64,000 nt of DNA from Dugong dugon (taxonomy: Eukaryota > Chordata > Mammalia > Sirenia > Dugongidae), in the NCBI GenBank assembly GCA_030035585.1, contig CM057468.1:58524145-58588144 (forward strand), read 5' to 3'. This document shows positions 11,756 through 22,829 of this stretch, piece after piece. Numbering within the stretch: the first letter of the stretch is position 1; each line of letters begins with the position of its first letter. The notes below the pieces were generated by a model. It did not search any database. It was not told the origin of the DNA and was given only the letters and a program-made list of their open reading frames with translations. The position numbers were made by a program, and so were the translations under genes.

Positions 11756-12271
11756 TAGCTCAGCGGCGAAGTCACTTCTGAGGTTCACCGTTCAGCTGGG
11801 GATTAGACAGCCCCATAAAACAAAACGGGACTAATAAGGCACAGCAGTCCAGGGACAAGGGCTAGAAGGCAGAAGGGGACAGGAAAGCTGGTGATAGGGA
11901 ACCCAACGTTGAGTAAGGACAGTGTTGATGTGTAGTGAGGTTGTTAACCATTGTCACAGGGCAACATTTGTGTACTGTTTAATGAGAAACTATTTTGTTC
12001 TGTAAGCCTTCATCTTAAGTAAGAATAGCAGCACAACTGGAAGAGCGTAGTCGATGTCACTGAACTGTGCATGCAGAAATTTTTGAAATGGTGTATCTTT
12101 GGCTATGTATATTTTCACCAAAAAAAAAAAGGTCGAGAAGGGAGAGGGTTGACATGTCGTGGGGTTGTTAACCAATGTCATAAAACAATATGTGTACTAC
12201 TGTTTAATGAGAAACTATTTGTTCTGTAAGCCTTCCCCTGAAGTACAATAAAAAATAAAAATAAAGAAAAG
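11756..12271 (+). mobile_element. 5'-truncated L1 (3' UTR only) with 12-bp target duplication
   Basis: Matches the 3' UTR of the long L1 at 51545-52057 in order and sequence. The perfect repeat CATTAAGCCATT lies at 11744-11755 and again at 12272-12283, immediately after an AATAAA-rich tail. It carries the duplicated end module: one copy with TTGTTAACCATTGTCACAGG near 11940, an internal poly-A at 12120-12131, and a second copy from about 12150. The insertion interrupts an older repeat. Confidence 0.95.
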
Positions 12272-12283
12272 CATTAAGCCATT

Positions 12284-12440
12284 AAGGAGTCTTATTGGAG
12301 AAAGTGACATTGTGTGATAGGCAGTGAGGATGGCAAGGGGAGCAAAATTAGTGATGAGAAACCAGTAAGGGAACTAATGCAATAGTCCAAGCAAGGGAGG
12401 GTGACAGTAAGTACAGAAAGAAACGAACAGGTGAGGAAAA
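12284..12440 (+). mobile_element. ancient mammalian repeat, second part
   Basis: GAAACCAGTAAGGGAACTAA, then TGCAATAGTCCAAGCAAGG. This resumes the repeat cut by the L1 just upstream. The family is uncertain. Confidence 0.35.
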
Positions 12441-12468
12441 ACGTGGAGACTCCCAGGCACAAACACAG

Positions 12469-12675
12469 TTGTTGTTGTTGGGTGTCGTCGAGTTGGTTCC
12501 GACTCATAGCAACCCCGCGTAACAGAATAAAAATGCCCTATAGGGTTTTCTTGGCTGTAATCTTTATGGGAGCAGATCGCCAGGTCTTTCTTCTGTGAAG
12601 CCACTGGGTGGGTTCAAACCGCCAACCTGTCAGTTAGCAACCCAGAGCTTAACTGTTGTGCCATCAGGGCACCTT
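12469..12675 (-). mobile_element. AfroSINE copy, minus strand, with perfect target duplication
   Basis: Begins on the plus strand with (GTT)n and GGGTGTCGTCGAGTTGG, and ends with GTTGTGCCATCAGGGC. It includes the mid-body module CAGATCGCCAGGTCTTTC (antisense). Flanked by ACAAACACAG at 12459-12468 and 12676-12685. The (GTT)n end is the RTE-type (AAC)n tail rather than the GGTTTGGTTT-type tail. Confidence 0.95.
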
Positions 12676-12685
12676 ACAAACACAG

Positions 12686-13379
12686 TACCATACACGTATA
12701 AAGCCACAGATACTGCCAACTAGTATTATCTTTTTCTTCCGTTATCAAAACAAGTAGATTGTATTGTGCACTGATTCCTTAGTAGTATCAATCTCAGGGA
12801 TTTATTAATTTGTTCGTTCCCAGAGCTGAGAACTGTCCCACGAGTGTACTAAGTACTGGGTAAATACTTACATATATATTTGCATGCCAACACACAGAAA
12901 AAGAATAGCATTAAAGTAAACCTGAAAGTTTCCAGATGTAATTACACAAAGGTACCGGTCTGTATCCTCATACACGTTTCTGCGCACATTTGAAATCTTT
13001 GAGGATTGCAAGACTTAATTCCTCAAGCTGTCTATCCAGCTTTCCAAGCAAACAACAACCCAAGTTCCTTTTAAACTTGTTCCAAGTTGTTAGCACAAAC
13101 TATTAGCACAGTATAAACACCTTATCTAATTACACAATTTAGACAATAATGATGATAAAACTTTTGCCTATAACTCCTGCATAAAATATGAGGAGAATGG
13201 TATGTCCACAGGAGGATCAAAGGCAACCTTCTCGTTAAGGCTGTTGGCAGTATTCCAAAGTAGTTCATCAAGTTTCTTGCTCATTCATTTGGCATAATTA
13301 CAATCACGCATTTTAGGTGAACGAATGAGGAAAGAAAAGGTGAAAATGCGTTTCCTTTTATCTGGGGACATTTTGAAAA
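12686..13379. other. no recognised feature
   Basis: AT-rich. Some TCATTCATTTG-like words occur. No repeat family or gene recognised. Confidence 0.4.
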
Positions 13380-14090
13380 CTGCTTGAAGACTGTCACCTA
13401 AAGATTATCATTCTTCTGAAATAGAGAGTGCATTGTCATCAGAAGTGTCAGGGACAACTTTTCGAGGTGCAGGTAGCAAATTGAAAATCACCTTATTCTC
13501 ACTTCGGGGAGGGTTAGGTAGAAAGCCCCTGACTTTTCTCTCTGATCCCCATTTTTGCACCTCCAGAAGAAAGAATGAATGGCTAATCTGACTATCCAGA
13601 GTTTGACAACCTGGACCAAGTCTTCCGTTGGAGTCTTGCAGCAGCTCAAAAGCAAGAATGAGTGCAGGCACTTCCTCTTTCTCTTCTTACCCTTAGGAGA
13701 GGTGTGGCCTCCTTCTTCCTCTACGGCTTCCTGTGCTAAGTGATTAGCAAACCTGGACTGTGCTTTTTCTAAAGTCTGGGAGGAAGCATGCCATTCACCC
13801 TCCTTCCACTCTCAGAAAGTAGTTGTAAGACTGACTTGTGACCTTGGTCTGTATAACTAGTTGGAAGACGGAACTGGCGTCTGCTCTGCCTATATAGTCT
13901 TAACCTACTCCTCCAACAGGCATCCCTAAGGGTTCTTGTTCTATGATTTAGATTTAATGTAGGAGGAAGAAGACCTCCCTTTAACTTCAAGCCTAAACCG
14001 CATTCTCTTTGACCAAAAAGCCTGTCATTGAATGGTTTTCGGTCCTTGCTGTAACTAATATTGTGACACCTCAAGGCTCATTTAATTGAT
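13380..14090 (-). pseudogene. possible decayed coding sequence, unidentified
   Basis: Two long minus-strand open frames lie close together: 101 codons at 14074-13769 and 87 codons at 13671-13408. A third frame links them between about 13800 and 13640 and contains a lysine/arginine-rich cluster. The composition is less AT-rich than the surroundings and the peptides are rich in arginine, serine and acidic residues. This suggests a once-continuous protein broken by frameshifts, for example a processed pseudogene. I see no clear poly-A tail or target duplication, and I do not recognise the protein. It could be chance. Confidence 0.3.
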
Positions 14091-14439
14091 AATCCTGGGG
14101 TGCGTTCTCCAACTCAAAACCCCAGGGAAGAAAACATGCAGGGCAAATTCACTCCCAACCAACAGCCTACTTAGAAAATATATGTTCTCAAAAATAATTA
14201 TTAATGTGAATTTTTGATGCTCAAATGAGAAAATGATTTATTTGTACATTAAAACTAATGAACGAGTTCATTTAGTAGTATGTTCGGTTTCAGCTTTGGA
14301 TTGTAACCTGAATACTAGACTCCCAAATTACGTAAAAACAGAAAACTATTTTATGCTTTGACTTTGAAAAATGAGTATGTGTATGCGTGTGTGTATATAT
14401 AATTTTAAGTAAATGAATAAATAAGATATTATATATACT

Positions 14440-14782
14440 GGTGGGGATTTTAATGCAGTCTTTTTTTTTTTTTTACTTTTTTCATTATTCTCCCCTTTTC
14501 CTTTCTTCCCCCTTATAGCTACATAATCTCCTTTTCCTCCAATTAGTTATCCATCCTAATAACCTAGTGTCTTTGTTTTTCCTTGTGATAATATGATTAT
14601 ATGCAGATAAATGAATACACACTACAGGTTTTGTCATTATTCATTTTTTTTAAATGGTATCTAATATTTCATACACCCACATTTGCACATCCACCTATTA
14701 CTGGACATTCGTCTTTCTTCCAGTTCTTTGGCATTTCAAGCAATCTCACAACAAATATCCCGTTCCTATATCATGTTTTTTT
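14440..14782 (-). mobile_element. ancient L1 (antisense), first part
   Basis: Poly-T at 14461-14474, then the antisense L1 pattern AATGGTATCTAATATTTCAT and CTATTACTGGACATTCGTCT ... CAGTTCTTTGGCATTTC. It resumes after the RTE insertion at about 15885. Confidence 0.55.
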
Positions 14783-15873
14783 TTGACTATGCAAAAGCCC
14801 TCAACTGTGTGGATCATAACCAATTGTGGATAACATTGCAAAGAATGAAAATTCCAGAACACTTCATTGTGCTTATGAGGAACCTGTACGTAGACCAAGA
14901 GACAGTCGTTCAAATAGAACAAGGGGATACTTCATGGTTTAAAATCAAGAAAGGTGTGTGTCAGGGTTATATTCTTTCATCATACTTATTCAACCTGTAT
15001 GCTGAGCAAATACTCCGAGAAGCTGGACTACGTGAAGAAGAATGCAGCATCAGGATTGGAGGAAGACTCATTAACAACCTGTGATATGCAGATGACACAA
15101 TCTTGTTTGCTGAAAGCGAAGAGGACTTGGAGCACTTACTGATGAAGATCAAAGACTACAGCCTTCAGTATGGATTACACCTCAACATAAAGAAAACAGA
15201 AATCCTCACAACTGGATCAATAAGCATCATCATGATAAACAGAGAAAATACTGAAGTTGTCAAGGATTTCATTTTACTTGGATCCACAATCAACACCCAT
15301 AGAAGCAGCAGTCAATAAATCAAACAAGGTATTGCACTGGGCAAGTCTACTACCAAAAAAACCTCTTTAAAGTGTTAAAAAGCAAAGATGTCACTTTGAG
15401 GACTAAGGTTGGCCTGACCCAAGCCGTGGTATTTTCAAGTGCCTCATATGCAAATGAAAGCTGGGCAATGAATAAGGAAGACTGAAGAATAATTGATGCA
15501 TTTGAATTGTGGCGTTGGCATAGAATACTGAATATACCATGGACTGCCAAAAGAAAGAAAAATTTGTCTTGGAAAAAGCACAACCAGAATGCTCCTTAGA
15601 AGTGAGGATGGCTAGACTTCATCTCACCTACTTTGGGACATGTTATCAGGAGGGACCAGTCCCTAGAGAAGGACATTATGCCTGGGAAAGCATAGGGTCA
15701 GCAAAAAAGAAGATGACCTTCAGCATGATGGATTGACACAGTGGCTACAACAATGGACCCAAGCATAGCAACGACTGTGAGGACGGCGCAGGACCAGGCA
15801 GTGCTGAGTTCTATTGTACACAGGGTCACTGTGAGTCAGAACTGACTTGATGGCACCTAACAGAAACAACAAC
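14783..15873 (+). mobile_element. 5'-truncated RTE LINE, plus strand
   Basis: Starts inside the reverse transcriptase. Motif A (FFDYAKALNCVDH) is at about 14783-14820, and motif B (GVCQGYILSS) at about 14953-14985. The active-site YADD follows at about 15085, preceded by an in-frame TGA at 15082-15084. Downstream come ESEEDLEHLLMKIKDYSLQ, then the C-terminal region with SWAMN-like and FGTCYQE remnants, and the tail GATGGCACCTAACAGAAAC. The TGA sits where related copies have an arginine codon, consistent with CpG decay. Several frames are needed, so it is dead. It was inserted into an older antisense L1. Confidence 0.93.
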
Positions 15874-15883
15874 ATAACATACG

Positions 15884-16280
15884 TACGGATCTTTTTATTT
15901 TTTTTATTCCTATGGGTTGGATTCACAGGAGTGGAATTGCTGAAAGGAAGGGTATATGTGTTTCTAACTTTCAGAGATTCTGTTTGGTTTATTCTTTAAA
16001 ATACTATAACAATCCACACATCGTCCAGCAGCAATTCATGACAGAATCCATTTCCCTACACCCCAGGCTAAAGTAGGCTTCATTTTTCTTTCTCTTATTT
16101 ACCAACCCACTAGATGTAAAATGACATCTCATTTGTTAATTTGAATTTCCCTTGCTAATGAACACAGTGAACATTTTAAATGTTTCTTGAAGATTGAATT
16201 TACTCATCTATGAAATTTTTCTTCGTCTTCTTTGCCTTTTTTTCAATTTGATTATATTTTTTCTAATAGTTTGTTTTTTA
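15884..16280 (-). mobile_element. ancient L1 (antisense), second part
   Basis: Antisense ORF2 3' pattern: CACAGGAGTGGAATTGCTGA, GATGTAAAATGACATCTCAT, TTGAATTTCCCTTGCTAATG, then GAACATTTTAAATG. This is a known layout of old L1M elements read backwards. Together with 14440-14782 it frames the RTE insertion. Confidence 0.65.
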
Positions 16281-16329
16281 TGATTGTCTGAATAATAGCC
16301 AACATAAGACTAATTTACAAAACATGAAG

Positions 16330-17050
16330 ATAACTCCTATCCCCACTTTCCCACTTTATCATTCTGACACCAGCCACCCACCTGGCACTTTCTCTCTCTG
16401 ACCCTAACAGCCCAGAGTCAGGTCTCCACAAGTTAGGACTCTGTCCTGCCAGCCCCTGCCAAATAGGCAAACCCCAGCCTCTCAGTTGGCTCTCACTGCC
16501 CTTAATGGGTTTAATAATTCACTAGAATGACTCATAGAACGCACAGAGACTATCTATACTTAGAGTTACCCATTTATTATAACCAGAAAGGATACAAACG
16601 TAGAGATGCATCCAGCAATGTCTAGGAGAGGTCCCGGAGCTGCAAGGCTTCCATTGTCCCAAGGGAAGTGCAGCAACTTCTCCATGCATAGATGTTCTCA
16701 CCAATCAATAAGGCCTCAAAAGAGAGTGCTCCAAGGTCCCAGGTCCCCTAATCATTGGGACCTCAATGAATATGGATGACTTAGGCAGTAATGCGTAGTT
16801 ATGATGGATCCAATCGATGAATATGCATGACTGCATTCGACCCCTCCCTCTTCCTGAAGTTAGTTCCCCAGGTATGGAGACCCTGCTTCCTCAAAATTTT
16901 GGAAGACAAAAGCATCTTGACTGCTTGGGTTATTCTCAGAAACCAGAGTCAAAGGGCCAAATCAAGTTCTTTATTCCACAATGATATTATGTGTTTGCAC
17001 TCAAGAATATGGTATATCTTTCCATTTACTTAGATCTCCTTTTATGCTTC
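16330..17050 (-). mobile_element. probable old LTR-like repeat, family not established
   Basis: Contains TTCACTAGAATGACTCATAG, CCATTTATTATAACCAGAAA, GGATACAAACGTAGAGATGC and later GTCCCCTAATCATTGGGACC. This resembles an old mammalian interspersed repeat seen in antisense. I cannot name it. No coding frame of interest. Confidence 0.35.
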
Positions 17051-17221
17051 TCAATAAATCAATAAGATTTAGAAAAAAGCTGTATCATGAAAACACTCAC
17101 CAAGACAAAATTTGTATCAATATAATGATATTATAAAAAGTAGACTTTAAGACAAGAAGTAGTACTAGAGACAAGTAGGGATATTTCATAATTATAAAAT
17201 CATCATTTTAACAGAAGGATG
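17051..17221 (+). mobile_element. old L1 (sense), first part
   Basis: ORF2-like endonuclease-region words appear (AATATAATGATATTATAAAA ...). The element continues after the antisense RTE at 17222-17714, and the family (L1M-like) is judged from the downstream part. Confidence 0.45.
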
Positions 17222-17714
17222 TTGTTGTTAGGTGCCATCGAGTCTGTTCTAACTCATAGTGACCCTATGTACAACAGAACAAAACACTGCCCAGTCCTGT
17301 GCCATCCTCACAATCATTGCTACATTTACGATCTTCCTCTTTTTCACTGACCCTCTACTTTACCAAGCATGATGTCCTTCTCCAGGGACTGGTCCCTCCT
17401 GATAACATGTCCAAAGTATGTGAGATGAAGTCTCACCATCCTTACTCCTAAGGAGTATTCTGGCTGTTCTTTTTCCAAGACATTTGTTCACTCTTTTGGT
17501 ATTCCATGGTATATTCAATATTCTTCACCAACACTGTAATTCAAATACATCAATTCTTCTTCCGTCTTCCTTATTCATTGTCCAGCTTTTGCATGCATAT
17601 AAGGTGCTTGAAATTGTGGCTTGGATCAGGCGCACCTTAGTCCTCAAGGTGATATCTTCACTTTTTAACACTTTAAAGAGGTCTTTTGCAGCAGATTTGC
17701 CCAATGCAATACGT
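17222..17714 (-). mobile_element. 5'-truncated RTE LINE, minus strand
   Basis: On the plus strand it begins with (GTT)n and AGGTGCCATCGAGTCTG, the RTE tail in antisense. It runs to the GCAGATTTGCCCAATGCAAT region. The minus-strand frame encodes the RTE C-terminal region after the reverse transcriptase. It is inserted in an old L1. Confidence 0.93.
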
Positions 17715-18568
17715 CAGAAGGATATAACAAATAAATTTGTCTGCATATAATAAGAGAGCTTCACAATATATGAAGGGAGAAAAAAGAGCGTTAACAGAAG
17801 TGATAAACAAATGCATGATGTTAGTGGAAAATTTTCACACACTCTTCTCAGTAACAAGCAAACAAAAATGCATGAAAATATAAAAGGTTTGAACTATATT
17901 TTTAGTTCATATTGACATCTATAGAGCACTGTCCTCAACATTTCAGGGTACGTATTCTTTTCCAATGTAATGGAACGTTTACCAAAATAGATCATATGCT
18001 GGGCCATAAACCAAGTCTTAACAAATTTCAAAGGATTGAAATATTACCAAGAACGTTTTCTGGCTTCAGTAGGATTTAGCTAAAATCAGTCACAGAAAGA
18101 AAACTAGAAAACTTCCAAATTAGTGTACAGTAAGTAATACATTTCTAAATGACTCATAGGTCAAATTAGAAAATATTTTGAACAGAATTATAATAATATT
18201 ATAACACATAAAAACTTGTGGCATACAGTTAAAACAATGCATGGAGGGAAATACATAGCCTTAAATGCAATATCAAGTCTTAGTGAGGATACGTAGTAGT
18301 TAGAACCCTCATACACTGATGAAGTGAATGTAAATTGGTACAACTTTGGATATCTCTTTGGTAGTATCTATTATAGCTGAACATATGCATAACCTTGATC
18401 TAGTATTTCCTTCCCTACGCATATGCCAAGAGTTGCATTCATATGCGCAACAAAAAACATGGTCAAGAATGTTCATTTTAGCATTACTCATAATATTTCT
18501 AAACCGGAAACAATCCAAATGCCCATCAAACATAGAACAAGTAAATAATCTGTGGTATAGTAATTAAA
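17715..18568 (+). mobile_element. old L1 (sense), second part
   Basis: Reads through endonuclease-end words (TATTCTTTTCCAATGTAATG, GATCATATGCTGGGCCATAA) and later the ORF2 3' end (ATACACTGATGAAGTGAATG, GAATGTTCATTTTAGCATTA, CAAATGCCCATCAAACATAG). Much of ORF2 is missing between the two. It is interrupted by two SINEs from 18569. Confidence 0.75.
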
Positions 18569-18731
18569 GGTGCCCTGGTAGTGCAGGGATTAAGAACTAC
18601 ATCTTCTGCTAATGAAAAGGTCAGCAGTTCGAATCCACCAGCCACTCCTTGGAAACCCTATGGGGCAGTTCTACTCTGTCCTATAGGGTCGCAGTGAGTC
18701 AGAATTAACTCGATGGCAACGGGTTTGGCTT
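18569..18731 (+). mobile_element. AfroSINE copy, plus strand
   Basis: Head GGTGCCCTGGTAGTGCAGGG, then CAGCAGTTCGAATCCACCAG, body GGAAACCCTATGGGGCAG, tail GTCGCAGTGAGTCAGAATTA ending in GGCAACGGGTTTGGC. Short form, complete. An AT repeat follows its tail. Confidence 0.97.
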
Positions 18732-18733
18732 AC

Positions 18734-18764
<31 letters not shown>

Positions 18765-18768
18765 CAGA
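18732..18768. repeat. (AT)n microsatellite
   Basis: About 37 bp of near-pure TA dinucleotides directly after the SINE tail, probably grown from it. Confidence 0.95.
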
Positions 18769-18784
18769 GAGAGACAAATTAAAA

Positions 18785-18985
18785 GGAGTCCTGGTGGTGC
18801 AGTGGTTAAGTTCTTGGCTGCTAACTGAAAGGTCAGCGGTTCGAACCCACCAGCTGCTCTGAGAGAAAGATGTGGCAGTCTGTTTCCGTAAAGATTTACA
18901 GCCTTGGACGCCCTATAGGGCAGTTCTACTCTGTCCTACTCTTTCACTATGAGTCAGAAAGGAATCGATGGCAATGGGTAATGGG
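18785..18985 (+). mobile_element. AfroSINE copy, long form, plus strand
   Basis: Head GGAGTCCTGGTGGTGCAGTG, long-form body GATGTGGCAGTCTGTTTCCG, then a damaged tail (ACTATGAGTCAGAAAGGAAT CGATGGCAATGG). It lies 17 bp from the preceding AT repeat, in the same orientation. Confidence 0.95.
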
Positions 18986-18992
18986 CTCATAG

Positions 18993-19365
18993 CAATTAAA
19001 AGGAACGCTAAATAGCAATGAATAAAATGAGCTAAAGGCACCTACAAAAATAGCAATGTATCTCACAGCCGTGATGTTGAGCAAAGGAAATCAGACACCA
19101 GAGAGTACATACTATTTGATTTCAATTATATAAAGCTCCAAAACAATTCTGGTGATAGAGATCAGAATAGCGGCTACCTTTGGCCAGAGGAGGTGCACGG
19201 GGAGAGGGGGGGGCGGGGGGGGGTTACTTAGAGGCTTCTGAAATGCTGGCAATATTCTACATCATGATCTTTGTGTGTTACATGGGCCTATCTCTTTGTA
19301 AAACTTCACTGAACTACATACATTTCGTACATTTTACTATGTTATAGTTTAATAAAAACATTTAC
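18993..19365 (+). mobile_element. old L1 (sense), 3' end
   Basis: Continues the L1 after the SINEs: GATGTTGAGCAAAGGAAATC, TTTGATTTCAATTATATAAA, GTGATAGAGATCAGAATAGC. A G-rich tract follows, then GTACATTTTACTATGTTATA and an AATAAAAAC end. This is the typical 3' UTR order of old mammalian L1. Confidence 0.8.
19198..19223 (+). repeat. G-run / G-quadruplex-prone tract in the L1 3' UTR
   Basis: Eight and nine consecutive Gs separated by a single C, preceded by GGGGAGA. It meets the simple G3+ x 4 rule many times over and sits where L1 3' UTRs carry a polypurine tract. Confidence 0.8.
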
Positions 19366-20072
19366 TAAAAAGGAGCAATTTGTTTTGTGTTTTTTTTAAG
19401 GAGCTGGTCTTTACATCAACCCTTGTTTCTCTTCATCTACTTCCAGAGTTTCAGTTACTTAATGCCTTTGCTATATAACTCTCTTTCCTGACCCCTCATT
19501 GTAGTGCCAATCCTGAATATTTAAATTTCTTCCCATTGAATGTGTCATTCGTGATCTCAATTGTAATAGGTTTAAAGCCGAATTCCCCTAAGAGGATCGT
19601 TATTCTGCCTTCCCAAGAGCACCATCAGTTTTCCAATCACTCAGGTTCACAACATTACAGTTTTCTTTGATTTTTTCCTTTCTCAAATCCCTGTAACTTG
19701 TCGTGAAGATGAAAGATTTTTCCTTTAAATTATCTCTTGCATACCGCCATTATTCCCATTTCCAGTGGTCTGAGAAAGGACTCACATACATACATAGAGC
19801 TCTCTGGTTATCCTTGATTATGTATCTATTGCTTTCTGTTAAGACTGTTACAACAGACTATGTACTGGCTTCCAGCTTTCAGTCTGTCTTCCTTCTAATA
19901 CCTTTTCTGCCCAGCTGCTGCATGAATTTCTTAAAACACTGCTTTGATCATGTTTCTATTATTAAAACTTTCCATGATTTTCCATGAGTTTAGAAAAAAA
20001 TAAAAACTTTTGAGACAGATATATAAAGTTTTACATAATCTAACATCAACCTGTTTTCCAGTTTGCCTATAA
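19366..20072. other. no recognised feature
   Basis: AT-rich sequence without a named repeat. The 94-codon frame at 19703 has no exon borders that I trust. Confidence 0.4.
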
Positions 20073-20178
20073 CTACCATAGCAATGATTGTGAGGATGGC
20101 ACAGGACCAGGCGATGTTTCGTTCTGTCGTACACCGGGTCACCGCGAGTTGGAACAGATTCGACTGCACCTAACAACA
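20073..20178 (+). mobile_element. RTE 3' end, 5'-truncated
   Basis: TACCATAGCAATGATTGTGA, GGATGGCACAGGACCAGGCG, then CACCGCGAGTTGGAACAG and CACCTAACAACACC. Only the last ~105 bp of the LINE is present. Confidence 0.9.
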
Positions 20179-20289
20179 CCGCCATAGGTAGGCCTATTAA
20201 TTATTCCTCTTTCTCATGCTTATTCTCTAACCTGTTAAGCCCTCCTCATTGCTCTCCAACTACTCATATCACAGCCATCACTTAAGAAC

Positions 20290-20415
20290 GTTGCATCACA
20301 ATAGACCTTAGGCTTTGCAATCACATAAGTTCAAATTCCAGTTTCTCTGCTTACTGGTACTGTGACCTGGGGTAAATTATTTAGCCTCTGGACTTTAGTT
20401 GTCTTATCTGTAGTC
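20290..20415 (+). mobile_element. MIR SINE, plus strand
   Basis: GCTTTGCAATCACATAAGTT, CAAATTCCAGTTTCTCTGCT, TACTGTGACCTGGGGTAAAT and TATTTAGCCTCTGG follow the MIR core in order. Confidence 0.7.
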
Positions 20416-21744
20416 CACAAATAATTATTAGATACTTTCCATGTACTGGGCACTATACTAGGCCTAGGGATACAAAGATGAACCAAAACAGATAAAGTCC
20501 ATCCTTCTCCTCATGAAGCTTCTGGTCCAATACAAACACAGACATTAATAAAATCGTATAATAGTCACATTGCACAGTTGTTAGGACTAGAGGGAACATA
20601 TACATAATGCATATGCCACAATGTTGGACGTATAGTAGGTAGACAAACAGCAAAAGTTATCGTTATTAATAATCCTTCAAAACCTAGTCCAAATATCCAT
20701 TTTATGTGACATATTCTTAGATTGCTCCAATTCCTACTCAGAAGAGTCTGAAAATACAGATCATCCCTCACGTCACCATGCAGTCTCCAATGATACCTTC
20801 ATTCTCCAAACCCTTATTGTCTTTACTATACATTTGGTAACTAATTATGTAGTTTTTAAGAGTTATTCGTATCTGTTATATTGCCAGTAAAAGCTGCAAG
20901 CATCTTATTTCCACAACTAAATCTCAGCTTTTTAAGAGTATGGACTGAGATTTAAAAGTTCTATGTCCACTAAAGTTCCCAGCACATGCTAAATATTTGT
21001 TGATTTTAAAGAGCCCAGCCCTACGAGTCTGAGTCTCAGTGCAGTACTTGAAATGATTCCAGAATTTTCTCCTCCCACACAGAAAACCTAACTGGCCAAG
21101 AATATAAGGAAGTGGAAACTTCATTTCTCACTTACCCTCTTTGTGAGCTTCTCCCACCCGTTTTCAAATCTCTTTTGCTTGCCAAAGTGTTTCAAATCCC
21201 TAGGAGCCCAGGAAAATGCTGATTTTGGCAGTGGACAAGAGAGGGATGAAATGTTGATTAAGAGGGGAAAAAATTAAAGAGCCAGAGCCAAAGTCCCTGA
21301 AAAAAAAGTATTTTAAAATTGAATTTCTAAGAGGAGCCTTGATTCTTGAAGTATGTTTATTTCCCTTCAAGCTTGGGAGATTTTCCAAAGGAAGTTAAAA
21401 CCAAAATACTTCCCACTAGGAGTAGTAGAGATTGTCTTGCCAAACTTAGAATCTGCTAATTCACTGGGTCCTAGATTTTGAAAAGAAGTCACAAACAATA
21501 CTGTTTCAATTTTCCCTCGGGAAATGATTTCCAGTTTCAAATCCTTAAAATGTTCTAAGATGTTAAGCTGTGCTCAAGTAATATTTTATGAATGTTAATA
21601 TTAAAGAATGAAAAACACAAGGATTATGTTTCCTGTCAATACATATGTGTTTGAAAATGGAGGAGAAGACTCTTTGGTAAGAATCTGGAATCTTTTCAAA
21701 TCTGTAACACTGGGAGAAGAAGAGAGAAGGTGATATTAAGTCTT
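20416..21744. other. unique-looking sequence with old repeat traces
   Basis: Near 20430-20560 the words CATGTACTGGGCACTATACT and TCATGAAGCTTCTGGTCC suggest an old GTGCTAGGCACTGGGGATAC-type repeat. The remainder is unassigned. No gene recognised. Confidence 0.4.
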
Positions 21745-22438
21745 AAAGCTATGAGGCTGGATATCCCACTTTGGTGAGTAGCATCTGGGGTCTTAAAAGC
21801 TTGTGAGCGGCATCTAAGATACATCTGTTGGTCCCAGCCTACCGGGCACAAAGGCAAATGACGAAAACCAAAGACACATGGAAAATACTAACCCAAAGGA
21901 CTAAAGGAGCAAATGAACCAGAGGATCCACCAGCCTGAGACCAGAAGAACTAGATGGTGCCGGGCTACCACCAATGACTGCCCTGACAGGGAGCACAACA
22001 GACAGTCCTGGACATAGCAGGAAAAAAATATAGAACAGAACTCAAATTCACGTAAAAACACCAGACTTAATGGTCTGACAGAGACTGGAGGAACCCACAA
22101 AACTATGGCCCCAGACCCTCTGTTAACCGAGAACTGAAACCATTCCCAAAGCCCACTCTTCAGACAAAGATTAGACAGGCCTATAAAACAAAAAATAATA
22201 CACGTGAGGAACATGCTTCTTAGTTCAATCAAATACACAAGACCAAATGGGCAGCTCCTGTCCAAAAGCAGGATGAGAAGGCAAGAAGGGACAGGAACTG
22301 TTTGAATGGACACAGGGAACCCGGGGTGGAAAGGAGGAGTGTACTGTCACATTGTGGGGATTGCAACCAATGTTACAAAACAACATGTGTATAAATTTTT
22401 GAAAGAGAAATTAACTTGAGCTGTAAACTTTCACTTAA

Positions 22439-22440
<2 letters not shown>
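21745..22440 (+). mobile_element. 5'-truncated L1 3' UTR, older copy
   Basis: Collinear with 51180-52045 of the long L1: GGGTCTTAAAAGCTTGTGAG, AACTAGATGGTGCCGGGCTA, GGAGGAACCCACAAAACTAT, CTAAGCCTATAAAACA-like and GGGATTGCAACCAATGTTAC. It lacks the duplicated end module and the internal poly-A found in three other copies. It is more diverged and ends at a CA repeat. Confidence 0.9.
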
Positions 22441-22474
<34 letters not shown>

Positions 22475-22622
22475 ACTATGTCATTGGGTTATAAGTAGCA
22501 ATATTCTAACACACACACACACACACAAACAACTATGTCATTGGGTTATAAGTAGCAATATTCTAACACACACACACACACACAAACAACTATGTCATTG
22601 GGTTATAAGTAGCAATATTCTA
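22441..22622 (+). repeat. 57-bp tandem repeat, three copies, with embedded (CA)n
   Basis: Each unit is a (CA)n run followed by AACAACTATGTCATTGGG and TTATAAGTAGCAATATTCTA. The AACAACTATG word recurs at 22471, 22528 and 22585, an exact 57-bp period. Outside the CA run the units look identical, so expansion is recent. The period is a multiple of three, which explains the open frame crossing it. Confidence 0.97.
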
Positions 22623-22829
22623 ATAGCCTCTTCCACTATACTCCCCTCAATACATCTCAAACCAATATTCTAGAATATTATTAGAAGGTAGTCATCCATA
22701 CCTACCCATGAACCCACTGTTCACCAGCTAATAAATGTCTGTTAACATCAAGCCATCAGATTTGATAGGTCAGCCATATGTTGATCCTTGTTTCTATTAA
22801 ATTCCACAGATATTTTCTGAATGACAGTG
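22623..22829. other. no recognised feature
   Basis: Short AT-rich stretch after the tandem repeat. Confidence 0.4.

Noticed and set aside
21888-22313. 141-codon minus-strand open frame
   Set aside because: Lies wholly antisense inside an L1 3' UTR copy; the same region in other copies is not open.
22441-22622. CRISPR-like spaced repeat
   Set aside because: Whole units repeat without unique spacers; it is a tandem repeat in a mammalian genome.
22416-22673. 85-codon frame with repeated THTHTHKQLCHWVI blocks
   Set aside because: Produced by a 57-bp tandem repeat with (CA)n; the period is divisible by three, which keeps the frame open by arithmetic.
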